Of a stretch of 64,000 bases of DNA, positions 41,289-50,767 are shown in pieces. Both the position numbers and the translations under genes were made by a program. Below the pieces are notes generated by a model. It saw only the letters and a program-made list of their open reading frames with translations. It did not search any database and had not been told where the DNA came from. Every line of letters begins with the position of its first letter. Positions within the stretch are counted from its first letter, which is position 1. Source of the DNA: Sphingomonas xanthus (lineage in GTDB: Bacteria; Pseudomonadota; Alphaproteobacteria; Sphingomonadales; Sphingomonadaceae); NCBI RefSeq assembly GCF_007998985.1, contig NZ_CP041659.1, positions 620,001-684,000 of the forward strand, in the 5' to 3' direction.

Positions 41289-41468
41289 TTATAGAAGGCC
41301 GCGTCTCGGATTGAAGTCCCACGTCGTCTTTGGAAGATTTTGCCGGTCATAAAATGCGGCAACGAACGCGCGGCCTACGGCAATGGCAAAAGCCAGTTTC
41401 CACCAAACTCCCCAATCGTCTTGGGAAAGTTCCGGCACGTAGCGGGGCGCGCAACGCCTGACCCGCAT
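41289..41468 (-). CDS. Possible small protein of 59 residues
   Basis: Reading from ATG 41468 to TAA 41289: MRVRRCAPRYVPELSQDDWG, then VWWKLAFAIAVGRAFVAAFY, then DRQNLPKTTWDFNPRRGLL. It has a Trp-rich amphipathic or membrane-skimming helix and a natural-looking polar tail. A stop lies four codons upstream of the ATG, so the frame is closed on both sides. No good ribosome site and no known family. Confidence 0.4.
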   Translation of the reverse strand: MRVRRCAPRYVPELSQDDWGVWWKLAFAIAVGRAFVAAFYDRQNLPKTTWDFNPRRGLL

Positions 41469-41607
41469 TGCAACCCGCCAGAACCATCAGGCGTTGATCG
41501 CCCGGCGCGGAACGCCTCCTTCACGCGCCCGGATGCGCGATCAGCCGCGGCATCCATGTTCAGCGGGCGGGTGCGGCGTATCGTCAGCGTACCCGCCCCA
41601 GTTTTCC
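41469..41607. other. Intergenic remainder, nothing recognised
   Basis: Short minus frames here are not convincing. GGCGGGTACGCTGACGATACG, read on the minus strand downstream of the flavoenzyme gene, has inverted character with CGTATCGTCAGCGTACC but no U-tract. Confidence 0.25.
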
Positions 41608-43020
41608 CTAGATGAGCTTGCCGGGGTTCATGATCCCTTCCGGGTCGAGCCCGGCCTTGAGGGCGCGTAAGGTCCTCACCCGGCCCGGATGGAGCCGCGC
41701 CAGTTCGCCCCGTTTCATCTGGCCGATGCCATGTTCGGCGCTGATCGATCCGCCAGCCTCGACGACGAGGTCGTGGACCAGCCGGCTGACCGCCTCGCCT
41801 TCCCGTTCCAGCCAGCCGGGACCGCCGCGGCTTCCGGCACGCACGTGAAAGTGGATGTTGCCGTCGCCAAGATGGCCGAAACCCGAAGCCTGCACTCCCG
41901 GAAATGCCTGCTCGAGCGTCCGGGTCGCCTGTTCAAGGAAGGCCGGCATCGCCTCGACTGGAACGCTGATGTCGTGCTGGGTCGCCGCGCCAAAGGCCTT
42001 GCGCTCGGCTTCGGACAGGCTGTCCCGGATCCGCCAAAAGGCCTGCGCCTGCGCCTCATTGGCGGAAATGGCGGCGTCGCCGACCAGGCCGCGATCGACC
42101 ATCGGCGCAAGAAGGCGGCCGAGCAGGCTTTCCGGAGTTTCGTCGGTCCCGCGATCGACGGTGGCTTCGACTAGCACGTGCCAAGGATGCGGCGTCGCCA
42201 GCGGCGGCCGCACTCCGTTGATCTGCGCGATTGCGGCGTCGAGCGACTCCCGTGGTAGCAGCTCGAACCCCTCGATCCGGTCGGTCCCGGCCTCAAGCGC
42301 CCTCAGCACGTCGATCGCGGCCTGGGGACTGGAGAGCCCGAGCCAGGCCACGGCGCGCGCCGCCACCGCTGGAACCAGCTTGAGACGGACCTGCGTGATG
42401 ATGCCAAGGGTTCCTTCGGCGCCAATCAGCAGCTGATCGATGCTTGGCCCGCGATTGTCCTTCTTGAGCTTCGACAGGCCGTCATGGATGCTGCCGTCGG
42501 GTAGCACTGCCGCGATCCCGTCGACCAGTGCCCGCATGGTCCCGAACCGCAGCACCTGGGTGCCGCCGGCATTGGTCGACACCAGTCCGCCGATGGTTGC
42601 GCTGCCCTTCGCGCCCAGCGTCAGCGGGAAGCGCAGGCCATGTTCGGCAACGGCGGCATGCAGCGACTCCAGGATCACTCCAGCTTCAGCCGTGCAGCGT
42701 AGGGCCACTGGGTCGATCGCGTCGATCCGGTTCATTCGGCGCAGCGAGAGGATCAGCGCGGACCCGTCCGCGGGAGGTGTCGCACCGCCCACCATCGACG
42801 TGTTCCCCCCTTGGGCAACGAGGGCCACGCGATGCGCCGCCGCCTTGGCGACGATCGAGGCTGCTTCAGCGGTATTGGCGGGCTGGAGGATCGCGCTTGC
42901 GGCCCCATGCCAACGGCCCCTCCAATCGCTAAGCCAAGGCTCAATGTCCCGAGGGTCGGTCACCACGGACTGCGGGCCATGGTCGCGAAGCACTTCTGCG
43001 ATCAGTTCGGCCTGGCTCAT
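41608..43020 (-). CDS. FAD-linked D-2-hydroxyacid dehydrogenase (D-lactate / D-2-hydroxyglutarate type)
   Basis: 470 residues from ATG 43020. FAD_binding_4 domain: ILQPANTAEAASIVAKAAAH, VAQGGNTSMVGG, then GAKGSATIGGLVSTNAGG and EGTLGIITQVRLKLVP. The C-terminal domain has the metal/substrate histidines of the D2HGDH/D-LDH group: FGHLGDGNIHFHV and ISAEHGIGQMKRGEL. The flavoenzyme oxidises a D-2-hydroxyacid and passes electrons to quinone or an electron-transfer protein. The exact substrate cannot be told. Confidence 0.9.
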   Translation of the reverse strand: MSQAELIAEVLRDHGPQSVVTDPRDIEPWLSDWRGRWHGAASAILQPANTAEAASIVAKAAAHRVALVAQGGNTSMVGGATPPADGSALILSLRRMNRIDAIDPVALRCTAEAGVILESLHAAVAEHGLRFPLTLGAKGSATIGGLVSTNAGGTQVLRFGTMRALVDGIAAVLPDGSIHDGLSKLKKDNRGPSIDQLLIGAEGTLGIITQVRLKLVPAVAARAVAWLGLSSPQAAIDVLRALEAGTDRIEGFELLPRESLDAAIAQINGVRPPLATPHPWHVLVEATVDRGTDETPESLLGRLLAPMVDRGLVGDAAISANEAQAQAFWRIRDSLSEAERKAFGAATQHDISVPVEAMPAFLEQATRTLEQAFPGVQASGFGHLGDGNIHFHVRAGSRGGPGWLEREGEAVSRLVHDLVVEAGGSISAEHGIGQMKRGELARLHPGRVRTLRALKAGLDPEGIMNPGKLI

Positions 43021-43062
43021 GCCCACTGTCTAGTCGCATCGTCTGGGGATCGAAAGCCGGCC

Positions 43063-43434
43063 TTAGGGAAGCTCGAAACCGGTCACCCGGACGGTGGGCG
43101 GCGACGCGGTTGCGGAGGAGAACAACAGCACCCCCTTCGCATCCGATCGCCCCGGCACATAATCGACCGTTGCCGTGGCGCTTTCCCCTCCCGCCTTGCC
43201 TTCGACCTGGACCCTCGAAGCGGTCTGGCCGCTGGCATTGCTGATCACGAACCGGGCAGCCATTCCCGACCGGGTCGGGACCAACTGATCGACCGTAACC
43301 GACAGGTCCGGAATACGGTCTTCAGGGGCCTTGGCGGAGTCCAGCAGCAATATCGCGAGCAGGGCGATGATGACCGCGAGGCCAAGCCCGGCACTGGTCC
43401 ACTCGAGAAGTGGAGCGCGCGATTTTCCGGACAT
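43063..43434 (-). CDS. TIGR02588-family membrane-anchored protein
   Basis: 123 residues from ATG 43434, two bases after the stop of its partner. A single N-terminal helix (TSAGLGLAVIIALLAILLL) anchors a periplasmic beta-rich domain (GMAARFVISNASGQTASRVQVEGKA ... VDYVPGRSDAKGVLLFSS). The family is known only as the constant neighbour of TIGR02587. Function unknown. Confidence 0.82.
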   Translation of the reverse strand: MSGKSRAPLLEWTSAGLGLAVIIALLAILLLDSAKAPEDRIPDLSVTVDQLVPTRSGMAARFVISNASGQTASRVQVEGKAGGESATATVDYVPGRSDAKGVLLFSSATASPPTVRVTGFELP

Positions 43435-43436
43435 GT

Positions 43437-44273
43437 TCAGATTACCACCTTGGCAAGGCCGGCACCGATCGCGCCGGGAAAGGCCAGCACGATCAGCGTG
43501 CGCACCGCCGTCGCCGGGTCGAGACCGGCGAGATGGTCGAAACTCCAGGCAAGATAGAGGCACGCAAGCAGGACGACCGAATAGCCGGGGAGGCTGTATT
43601 TGATGAAGGCGATGGGATGACCGTCGGTCAATCGTCGATCCTGGCCGGTGAAGCCGACGAAATAGAGGATCGCATGGAGCAGCAGAACCGAAATCAGCAT
43701 CAGGGCGATGGCATGGCCAGGCTCCATCGCGATGCTGATCAGCAGCACTTCTTCGGTCGGCGCGATGGTGAAGCTGAGGAAGATCGCGCCGGCGAACAGA
43801 AGGAACAGCTGGCCCGCCATGCTCGACCGCCACTGCTGGTTGCGCTCGATGTCCTCGCTGTCGCCCAGCATTTTCGACCCGATCATCGCGCCGAAGCTGC
43901 CGGGCACCGCCTGGATGGCGATTTTCCCGATAATATCCGCCAGGGGCATCGACGGGCTGATTTCCCCGATCAAGAGCAGGACCAGACCTGCGGTTACCGA
44001 GGCCACGAAATAGGCAGCGAAAACGTCTAGCAGGTCGTCGAGCGGGTCCTGCGTCTCCTCGAAACCCGACACCTTGGACAGGCCGAACAGCAAGATGAGG
44101 TTGGCGAGCGACAATTGGGCGACCTGCCACCAGGGCAGTTGCACCCCGAGCCGCCACATCTCCATAGTCATCAGCAGCGGCACGCAGAAAATCAGCGCAC
44201 CGGCAAACGCCCTGGAAAGCGCGACCAGGTAATCGAAGTTGGTGGTGGCCTGCCTGGCGCGGCTGTTATTCAT
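43437..44273 (-). CDS. TIGR02587-family integral membrane protein
   Basis: 278 residues with about eight hydrophobic segments (FAGALIFCVPLLMTMEMW, LANLILLFGLSKVSGFEE, SMAGQLFLLFAGAIFLSF, VLLISIAMEPGHAIALML). FSLTIAPTEE-like FTIAPTEEVLLI is characteristic. Paired with the TIGR02588 gene in an operon divergent from folA, 68 bases between starts. Function unknown. Confidence 0.82.
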   Translation of the reverse strand: MNNSRARQATTNFDYLVALSRAFAGALIFCVPLLMTMEMWRLGVQLPWWQVAQLSLANLILLFGLSKVSGFEETQDPLDDLLDVFAAYFVASVTAGLVLLLIGEISPSMPLADIIGKIAIQAVPGSFGAMIGSKMLGDSEDIERNQQWRSSMAGQLFLLFAGAIFLSFTIAPTEEVLLISIAMEPGHAIALMLISVLLLHAILYFVGFTGQDRRLTDGHPIAFIKYSLPGYSVVLLACLYLAWSFDHLAGLDPATAVRTLIVLAFPGAIGAGLAKVVI

Positions 44274-44341
44274 CCATAAACCTCGCAGCGCTGAACGAGG
44301 GCGGTTTGCCCCGGGTTCCGCCTGAGGCTATGGAACAGCCC

Positions 44342-44833
44342 ATGGTTCGACCCCCGATCACCATCGTCCTTGCCCGCGCGATCAATGGCGTCATCGGCAA
44401 GGATAATGACCTGCCCTGGCATATTCCGGGCGATCTCAAGCGGTTCAAGGCGCTGACCATGGGTTCGGCGATGATTATGGGCCGCAAGACCTTCGACAGC
44501 CTTCCGGGCATTCTTCCCGGTCGCCAGCATATCGTCATGACCCGCGATGACCAATGGAGCGTCGAGGGGGTCGATGTCGCTCATGACGTCGAAGGGGCGA
44601 TCGCGCTGGCAGGCGAGTCGCCGATTTCGGTAATCGGCGGAGCGGCGATTTTCGACCTGTTCGAACCGATCGCCGACAAGATCGAGCTGACCGAAGTGAT
44701 CGCTGTGGTCGATGGCGATGTCAGCATGCCCGACTTGCGCTCCAGCGAACGGTGGCGGGAAATCGCCAGCGAAGATCATATGATGACCGCCGACACTCCC
44801 GGCTGGCGGACCGTGACGCTGGTTCGCGCCTAG
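44342..44833 (+). CDS. folA: Dihydrofolate reductase
   Basis: 163 residues from ATG 44342 (ATG 44330 is also in frame). Canonical DHFR: TIVLARAINGVIGKDNDLPWHIPGDLKRFK, the cofactor motif MIMGRKTFDSLP, LPGRQHIVMTR and the second glycine motif VIGGAAIFDLF. It reduces dihydrofolate with NADPH for one-carbon metabolism and is the trimethoprim target. Its stop overlaps that of the convergent SRPBCC gene (CTAG). Confidence 0.95.
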   Translation: MVRPPITIVLARAINGVIGKDNDLPWHIPGDLKRFKALTMGSAMIMGRKTFDSLPGILPGRQHIVMTRDDQWSVEGVDVAHDVEGAIALAGESPISVIGGAAIFDLFEPIADKIELTEVIAVVDGDVSMPDLRSSERWREIASEDHMMTADTPGWRTVTLVRA

Positions 44834-45357
44834 CGCTTGGGGGCGCCGCCCGCGGCGAAAGTCCTGAGCCGTTTCATCTGTTCCGCCAAGACCCGGTCGA
44901 CCGGCCCCGCTAGCGCCTCTCCATTGCCGTTGGCGAAGCCGGCGACGCGATATGTCATGACGATCCGCGATCCGCCCGCGATCCGCTCGACCTTGACGTC
45001 CATTGCGCCAGCCGTCCCCTCGAACAGCAAGGGACCAAGGCTGCCGGTTAGCACCATGCGCTCGCCGGGCTGGACATAGGTAACGCGCAGATGTTCGACG
45101 CCGCCGCCATTTTCGAGGCTTTCGCAGAAACAGCCGCCGGCGCGCGGCGTGAGCGACAGGCGCGAGGAGTCGCCTGAATAGCTATGATCCGGGTGCCACC
45201 AGGCGGCGACCTGGGTGAAGGCGGCGAAGGCATCCGCCTGCGGCACGACAAGATTGGCACTTTGCCGTACCTCGAACCCATGGGGTCCGGCGCTCACGAC
45301 CTCCGCGGCGACCGGGGTCGCACCGAGTAGCGCAAATCCGACAATCCAGTTACGCAT
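44830..45357 (-). CDS. Secreted SRPBCC (START-like) protein
   Basis: 175 residues from ATG 45357 (GGGAGGGG site). Signal peptide NWIVGFALLGATPVAA, then an SRPBCC fold: FEVRQSANLVVPQADAFAAF, VAAWWHPDHSYSGDSSRLSL, GGCFCESLENGGGVEHL and the C-terminal helix VLAEQMKRLRTFA. A hydrophobic-ligand-binding fold similar to polyketide cyclases; ligand unknown. It follows adk in the same direction where rpsM is usually found. Confidence 0.82.
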   Translation of the reverse strand: MRNWIVGFALLGATPVAAEVVSAGPHGFEVRQSANLVVPQADAFAAFTQVAAWWHPDHSYSGDSSRLSLTPRAGGCFCESLENGGGVEHLRVTYVQPGERMVLTGSLGPLLFEGTAGAMDVKVERIAGGSRIVMTYRVAGFANGNGEALAGPVDRVLAEQMKRLRTFAAGGAPKR

Positions 45358-45409
45358 AATCCCCTCCCGTCCACTTGGACCAAAGGGTGGGCGCAACGCC
45401 CTTCAATGT

Positions 45410-46054
45410 CTAGCCGTCGAGGATCGCGTCGATGGCCGCGGCGACCTGTTCGACGCTGGCCATGCCGTCGATCCGGCGGACCAGGCCCTTTTGCTCGTAC
45501 AAGGGCAGGATCGGCGCGGTCTTGGCGCGATATTCGGCCATGCGGGTGCGCACGGTCTGCTCATTGTCGTCAGGACGGCGCCGGAATTCGGTGCCACCGC
45601 ATATGTCGCACACGCCTTCCGTCTTGGGCCGGTGGAAACGGTCGTGATAGCCGGCGCCGCAATTGGCGCAGGTGAAGCGACCGGTGATGCGCTCGACCAG
45701 CATTTCCTCGTCGACCACCAGTTCAATCACATGGTCGAGCTTGCGGCCGCGCTCGGCAAGCAAGAACTCAAGAGCTTCGGCCTGGTGGCCGGTCCGGGGG
45801 AAACCATCGAAAATCGCGCCGAACTCGGCCGCATTGTCCAGCCGTTCGCCGATCAGCGCCGAAACGATCGCGTCGGAGACCAGCTCGCCCGCTTCCATCA
45901 CCGCCTTGGCCTTGAGGCCGGTGGGTGTGCCTTTGGCGACCGCCTCGCGGAGCATGTCGCCCGTGGACATCTGGATCATGCCCCGCATCTGCTCCAGCCG
46001 CTTGGCCTGGGTTCCCTTCCCCGCGCCCGGCGGCCCCAAAAGAATGATGTCCAC
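45410..46054 (-). CDS. adk: Adenylate kinase
   Basis: 214 residues. P-loop GPPGAGKGTQAKRL, the AMP-binding MSTGDMLREA, the DGFPRT motif, and a long lid with a four-Cys zinc site (CANCGAGYH ... CDICGG), then RPDDNEQTVRTRM. It balances ATP, ADP and AMP. It lies 31 bases after secY, the classical end of the spc operon. Confidence 0.97.
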   Translation of the reverse strand: MDIILLGPPGAGKGTQAKRLEQMRGMIQMSTGDMLREAVAKGTPTGLKAKAVMEAGELVSDAIVSALIGERLDNAAEFGAIFDGFPRTGHQAEALEFLLAERGRKLDHVIELVVDEEMLVERITGRFTCANCGAGYHDRFHRPKTEGVCDICGGTEFRRRPDDNEQTVRTRMAEYRAKTAPILPLYEQKGLVRRIDGMASVEQVAAAIDAILDG

Positions 46055-46085
46055 GCCTAGATTTTCCCCGTTTGGAGGCGCAGCC

Positions 46086-47456
46086 TTAGCGGCGGCGTCC
46101 GCCCTTCAGCTTCGCCTTCTTGATCAAATCGCCATATTGGTGCGCGATCAAGTGGCTCTGGATCTGACTGACCGTATCCATTGTCACGTTGACGACGATC
46201 AACAAGCTCGTCCCGCCTAGGTAGAAAGCCACGCCGGCCTGGCTCAGTGCGATTTCCGGGATCAGGCAGATCGTGACCAGATACGCGGCGCCGATTACCG
46301 TGATGCGGTTCAGCAGATAGTCGAAATATTGTTCGGTCGCCTTGCCCGGGCGGATCCCGGGAATGAAACCGCCATGGCGCTTCAGATTCTCCGACGTCTC
46401 TTCCGAATTGAACTGCACCGCAGTGTAGAAGAAGCAGAAAAAGGCGATGCCCCCGGCATAGAGCGCGAGATAGAGCGGCGCGCCATGCTGCAAATAGGTG
46501 CTGATGGTGATCAGCAAGTCATTGCCGGCGCTATCGGTGTCGGTCGCACCGCCGCCCGCAAACTGCAAGACGGTCAGCGGCATCAGCAGCAGCGACGAGG
46601 CGAAGATCGGCGGAATGACGCCCGCGGTGTTGATCTTCAAGGGAAGGTGACTGCGCTCCTGCTGCATCATCCCGCGCGCGGTCTGGCGCTTGGGATATTG
46701 GATCAGGACGCGGCGCTGCGCACGCTCCATGAAGCAGATGAACAGGACGAGGACGATAACCGCGATGACGATGCCGAACACCAGCAGCGGATCCATCGTC
46801 CCGCTGCGACCGCCTTCGAACAGCTGCGCCAGCGTGCGCGGAAGCGAGGCGACGATGCCAGCCATGATGATCAGCGACACGCCGTTGCCGATACCGCGAC
46901 TAGTGATCTGTTCGCCGACCCACATCAGGAACAGCGTCCCGCCGACAAGGCTGACGGTCGCCGCAACCCGGAACAGGAGGCCGGGTTCGACCACCGCGCC
47001 GATCCCCTGCGAAGCGCCGAGCCCCTCAAGGCCGACAGCAATGAAATAGCCCTGCACGGTAGTCAGCAGCACGGTGAGGTAGCGCGTATATTGGTTGAGC
47101 CGTTTGCGGCCGACCTCGCCTTCCTTCTTGAGCTGCTTCCACGGCTCATAGAGCGAGCCGCCGAGCTGAACGACGATCGAGGCGGTGATATAGGGCATGA
47201 CGCCGAGCGCGATAATGCTCATCCGCTCCAGGCTGCCGCCCGAAAATGTGTTGAAGAAATCGATGACGCCGCCCTGCTGGGTTTGGAACAGCGAGGCCAG
47301 CGCGCGCGGGTCGATGCCCGGAATGGGAACGAACGACAGCAGCCGGAAGAGAACCAAAGCGCCGAGGGTAAACCACAGGCGCTTCTTGAGTTCGGTAGCC
47401 TTGGAGAAGCTTGCCAGCGAAATGTTGGCGGCCAGTTGTTCGGCTGCGGATGCCAT
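46086..47456 (-). CDS. secY: Protein translocase subunit SecY
   Basis: 456 residues, ten membrane helices. Typical segments: LKKRLWFTLGALVLFRLLSFVPIPGID, the plug region, ITASIVVQLGGSLYEPWKQLKKEGEVGRKRLNQYTRYLTV, the cytosolic loop YPKRQTARGMMQQERSHLPLKINTAGVIPPIFASSLL and KRHGGFIPGIRPGKATEQYFDYLLNRIT. It forms the protein-conducting channel with SecE and SecG. It is downstream of rplO. Confidence 0.97.
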   Translation of the reverse strand: MASAAEQLAANISLASFSKATELKKRLWFTLGALVLFRLLSFVPIPGIDPRALASLFQTQQGGVIDFFNTFSGGSLERMSIIALGVMPYITASIVVQLGGSLYEPWKQLKKEGEVGRKRLNQYTRYLTVLLTTVQGYFIAVGLEGLGASQGIGAVVEPGLLFRVAATVSLVGGTLFLMWVGEQITSRGIGNGVSLIIMAGIVASLPRTLAQLFEGGRSGTMDPLLVFGIVIAVIVLVLFICFMERAQRRVLIQYPKRQTARGMMQQERSHLPLKINTAGVIPPIFASSLLLMPLTVLQFAGGGATDTDSAGNDLLITISTYLQHGAPLYLALYAGGIAFFCFFYTAVQFNSEETSENLKRHGGFIPGIRPGKATEQYFDYLLNRITVIGAAYLVTICLIPEIALSQAGVAFYLGGTSLLIVVNVTMDTVSQIQSHLIAHQYGDLIKKAKLKGGRRR

Positions 47457-47558
47457 CGATAATCCCTAGATAAAAGTCAGGCGGCGACGGGCACCTGCCC
47501 CCCGCCGCCCGATATAGTCACTGAAGGGCCGTTGCGAACCCCCCTTGCGACGGAAGGC

Positions 47559-48089
47559 TCAAGCCTTCTTCGCAGCAGCCTTGGCGGTGCCCTTCTTGGC
47601 AGCAGCCAGGGCAGCCGGATCCTTGCGCTCGACGATCTCGACCGAACCCCCAGCCTTTTCGACCGCATCCAGCGCACCTTTCGACGCACCGGCAACCTTG
47701 AAGCTTGCCTTGGTCTTGAGTTCGCCCTTGGCGAGAAGCCGGACGCCGTCCTTGCCGCCGCGCGCCAGGCCGGCGGCTTTCAGCGCATCATGGTCGAGCA
47801 TCTTCTTGGCGTCGAGCTTGCCGGCGTCGATCATCTTCTGGACCGCGCCGAGGTTCACCTCCGCGAAATCCTTGGCGAAGATGTTGTTGAAGCCGCGCTT
47901 CGGCAGCCGCATGTGGAGCGGCATCTGGCCGCCTTCGAAGCCCTTGATGGAGACGCCCGAGCGGCTCTTCTGGCCCTTCTGGCCGCGACCGGCGGTCTTG
48001 CCCAGACCCGAGCCGATGCCGCGGCCGACACGGACGCGACCCTTGCGGGCGCCGTCGTTGTCACGAAGTTCGTTCAGTTTGATGGTCAT
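47559..48089 (-). CDS. rplO: 50S ribosomal protein L15
   Basis: 176 residues from ATG 48089 ([16 protein letters not shown]). Gly/Arg/Lys-rich N-terminus ([26 protein letters not shown]) is the L15 hallmark, followed by [19 protein letters not shown]-terminal Ala/Lys tail ([12 protein letters not shown]) extends beyond common length. Confidence 0.96.
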   Translation of the reverse strand: MTIKLNELRDNDGARKGRVRVGRGIGSGLGKTAGRGQKGQKSRSGVSIKGFEGGQMPLHMRLPKRGFNNIFAKDFAEVNLGAVQKMIDAGKLDAKKMLDHDALKAAGLARGGKDGVRLLAKGELKTKASFKVAGASKGALDAVEKAGGSVEIVERKDPAALAAAKKGTAKAAAKKA

Positions 48090-48162
48090 GGTTGCACTCG
48101 CTTTCGCTTTTGTCGCGCATGAAGCCGGACAACATGCGCTGCCCGGCCCCAATACAGTTTGG

Positions 48163-48354
48163 TTAGTCTTCGACCTTGAGGAGGTGCGCGACCTTGCGCA
48201 CCTGGCCGAGCACTTCCGGGGTCGCCTCGACCTCAACCGTGCGATGCATCTTGTTGAGGCCCAGGCCGACCAGGGTCGCCCGCTGGGTCTTGTGACGGCG
48301 GATCGGCGATCCGGTCTGGGTGATCTTGATGGTTTTGGTCTTTTCCTGGGCCAT
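48163..48354 (-). CDS. rpmD: 50S ribosomal protein L30
   Basis: 63 residues (ATG 48354; an ATG immediately upstream at 48357 also possible). [35 protein letters not shown] is the L30 core. Lies between rpsE and rplO as in most bacteria. Confidence 0.95.
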   Translation of the reverse strand: MAQEKTKTIKITQTGSPIRRHKTQRATLVGLGLNKMHRTVEVEATPEVLGQVRKVAHLLKVED

Positions 48355-48359
48355 CATTG

Positions 48360-49139
48360 TTACTCCGTGACCGCTTCGGCGGTCGCTTCAGCCTCGGCGG
48401 CGGCCATGCCTCCACGGCCGAGAAGGTCGGCGACCTTCTTGCCACGGCGCTGCGCGACCGAGCGCGGGCTGGTCTGATCCTTGAGCGCCTCGAAGGTGGC
48501 GCGGATCATGTTGTAGGGGTTGGAGGTGCCGACCGATTTGGTCACCACGTCGGCAACGCCCAGGCTTTCGAACACGGCGCGCATCGGGCCGCCGGCGATG
48601 ATGCCGGTACCGGCCGGGGCGGCGCGAACCGCGACCTTGCCGGCGCCGAAATGGCCCTTGCCGTCATGGTGCAGCGTACGGCCGTCGCGCAGCGGGACAC
48701 GGATCATGGCCTTCTTGGCGGCGGCAGTCGCCTTGGAGATGGCCTCCGGGACTTCGCGAGCCTTGCCATGGCCGAAGCCGGCACGACCCTTGCCGTCGCC
48801 AACGACGACCAGCGCGGCAAAACCGAAACGCTTACCGCCCTTTACGGTCTTCGAGACGCGGTTGATGTGAACCAGCTTTTCGATCAGCTCTTCACCACCG
48901 TCGTCGTCGCCACCGCGGCCACCACGGCGATCGTCACGCCGGCCACGGTTGCCACCGCGGTTGTCACGGCCACCGCCGCCACCGCGTCCGCCACGCCCGC
49001 CACGCGGACCGCGGCCCTCGGGACGTTCGGCCGGAGCCGTTTCGGCCGCTGCAACCGTCTGCGGAGTCCCTTGGGGATTTTCCGCCGCCGGAGGAGCGCC
49101 AGCTTCGGGCGCCTGCGGGGTCTGGGTTTCGTCAGCCAT
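48360..49139 (-). CDS. rpsE: 30S ribosomal protein S5 with RGG-rich N-terminal extension
   Basis: 259 residues, against roughly 165-170 in E. coli. The first ~80 residues are an extension: an Ala/Pro/Glu stretch, then Gly/Arg/Asp-rich repeats ([34 protein letters not shown]). The conserved S5 begins at [19 protein letters not shown] and has [17 protein letters not shown] and the C-terminal domain [20 protein letters not shown]5 guards decoding accuracy. The RGG-like extension may bind RNA. Confidence 0.95.
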   Translation of the reverse strand: MADETQTPQAPEAGAPPAAENPQGTPQTVAAAETAPAERPEGRGPRGGRGGRGGGGGRDNRGGNRGRRDDRRGGRGGDDDGGEELIEKLVHINRVSKTVKGGKRFGFAALVVVGDGKGRAGFGHGKAREVPEAISKATAAAKKAMIRVPLRDGRTLHHDGKGHFGAGKVAVRAAPAGTGIIAGGPMRAVFESLGVADVVTKSVGTSNPYNMIRATFEALKDQTSPRSVAQRRGKKVADLLGRGGMAAAEAEATAEAVTE

Positions 49140-49493
49140 TTAAAACTCCAATCCGCCGTTGCGGGCGGCATCGGCCAGGGCTTTCACCCGGCCATGGAAC
49201 AGGAAACCGCCGCGGTCGAAGACGACCGAGGAGACGCCCGCCTTCTTGGCGCGCTCGGCCAAGGTCTTGCCGACCTCGGCTGCGCCGTCGCGAGTCCCGC
49301 CAGCCTTGCCCTTGAGATCCTTCTCCAGGGTGGAAGCGGACACCAGCGTCTTGCCGGCGGCATCGTCGATGACCTGGGCATAGATGTGGCGGCCCGAACG
49401 GTGGACCGAGAGCCGCGGCTTGCCGGCGGCCCGGGCGCGCAGCGCCGTGCGAACACGACGACGGCGGCGATCGAAGAGAGACAGTTTCGCCAT
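49140..49493 (-). CDS. rplR: 50S ribosomal protein L18
   Basis: 117 residues. [41 protein letters not shown] and [26 protein letters not shown] are typical. It binds 5S rRNA. Confidence 0.96.
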   Translation of the reverse strand: MAKLSLFDRRRRRVRTALRARAAGKPRLSVHRSGRHIYAQVIDDAAGKTLVSASTLEKDLKGKAGGTRDGAAEVGKTLAERAKKAGVSSVVFDRGGFLFHGRVKALADAARNGGLEF

Positions 49494-49496
49494 GGC

Positions 49497-50033
49497 TTAC
49501 TTCTTCTTGCCTTCTTTGCGGAAGATATACTCACCGCGATACTTGATGCCCTTGCCCTTGTAGGGCTCCGGCTTGCGCCAGCGGCGGATTTCGGCGGCCA
49601 CCTGGCCAACCTTCTGCTTGTCGATGCCGCTGATCTCGACCGTGGTGTTGTCCGGGGTCTTGACCTCGACACCTTCCGGCACCGCATAGTTCACGTCATG
49701 ACTGTAGCCGAGCTGCAGCTTCAGGGTCTTGCCCTGGGCCTGGGCACGATAGCCGACGCCGGTGATCTCGAGCACCTTCTGGAACCCCTCGGTCACACCG
49801 GTGACCAGGTTCTGGACGTTGGTGCGTTGCATGCCCCACGCGGCGCGGTTGCGCTGCGCGTCCATCAGCGGAGTGACGCGGATTTCACCCTCGGCAATCT
49901 CATATTTCACGAGATCGTCGAGCAGCGTCATCGACAGCGTGCCCTTGGGGCCTTTCACCGTCAGGGTCTGTCCCTCGATCGAGGCGGAAACGCCCGACGG
50001 AGTGGAGACCGGCTTTTTACCGATGCGGGACAT
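49497..50033 (-). CDS. rplF: 50S ribosomal protein L6
   Basis: 178 residues: [19 protein letters not shown] at the start, the signature [17 protein letters not shown] near the end, Lys-rich C-terminus. Shares one base with the rpsH stop. Confidence 0.97.
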   Translation of the reverse strand: MSRIGKKPVSTPSGVSASIEGQTLTVKGPKGTLSMTLLDDLVKYEIAEGEIRVTPLMDAQRNRAAWGMQRTNVQNLVTGVTEGFQKVLEITGVGYRAQAQGKTLKLQLGYSHDVNYAVPEGVEVKTPDNTTVEISGIDKQKVGQVAAEIRRWRKPEPYKGKGIKYRGEYIFRKEGKKK

Positions 50034-50428
50034 TAGAATACCTCCGCCAGCACTTCGCCGCCGACATTCTGGTCGCGCGCTTCCGCGTCCGACAGAACGC
50101 CGCGAGGCGTCGACACGATCGTGATTCCGAGGCCGTTGCGAACCCGCGGCAGCTCCTTCGAGCCCGAATAGACCCGGCGCCCCGGCTTCGACACGCGAAC
50201 CAGGTGCTGGATCGCGGGCTGGCCCTCGAAATATTTGAGCTCGATGCGCAGGCCCTTCTGGCCCGCCAGCTGCTCTTCGGAATAGCCGCGGATATAGCCC
50301 TCGCGCTGAAGCACATCGAGCACATAGGCGCGAAGCTTCGACGCCGGCGTCAGGATCGAATCCTTGCGCGCCTGCTGGCCGTTGCGGATGCGGGTGAGCA
50401 TATCACCCAAAGGATCAGTCATTGGCAT
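50033..50428 (-). CDS. rpsH: 30S ribosomal protein S8
   Basis: 131 residues (an in-frame ATG at 50422 is an alternative). [23 protein letters not shown] and the C-terminal [22 protein letters not shown] are diagnostic. It binds 16S rRNA and in E. coli represses the spc operon. Confidence 0.97.
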   Translation of the reverse strand: MPMTDPLGDMLTRIRNGQQARKDSILTPASKLRAYVLDVLQREGYIRGYSEEQLAGQKGLRIELKYFEGQPAIQHLVRVSKPGRRVYSGSKELPRVRNGLGITIVSTPRGVLSDAEARDQNVGGEVLAEVF

Positions 50429-50438
50429 CGTCAGACCC

Positions 50439-50744
50439 TTACCAGCTCGACTTGGTGAGGCCCGGAATCAGGCCCTTGTTGCCCAGTTCGCGCAGCATGA
50501 TGCGCGACAACCGGAACTTGCGATAATAGCCGCGGCTGCGACCCGTGAGCTCGCAGCGGTTGCGGATACGGGTCGGGTTGCCGTTACGCGGCAACTCCGC
50601 CAGCTTGAGGCGAGCGATCAGCCGTTCGGTTTCATCGACCGACTTGTCATTCGCCTTTGCGAGGAGCTTCGCACGCTTCGCCGCGGTTTTCGCGACGAGC
50701 TTCTTGCGACGCTCGTTCTTGTTCACGGAACTCAGTTTCGCCAT
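50439..50744 (-). CDS. rpsN: 30S ribosomal protein S14, zinc-independent type
   Basis: 101 residues. [16 protein letters not shown] at the start and [25 protein letters not shown] at the end. The long form lacking the CxxC pairs of zinc S14. Confidence 0.97.
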   Translation of the reverse strand: MAKLSSVNKNERRKKLVAKTAAKRAKLLAKANDKSVDETERLIARLKLAELPRNGNPTRIRNRCELTGRSRGYYRKFRLSRIMLRELGNKGLIPGLTKSSW

Positions 50745-50767
50745 GACTTAAGTTCTCCACCCGCCGC

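Noticed and set aside
41375..41557. 60-residue minus frame (MDAAADRASGRVKEAF)
   Set aside because: The start recalls small stress proteins, but the rest reads as noise and overlaps the more natural 59-residue frame.
48357..50036. 559-residue plus-strand frame
   Set aside because: Runs across rpsE, rplR and rplF in antisense.
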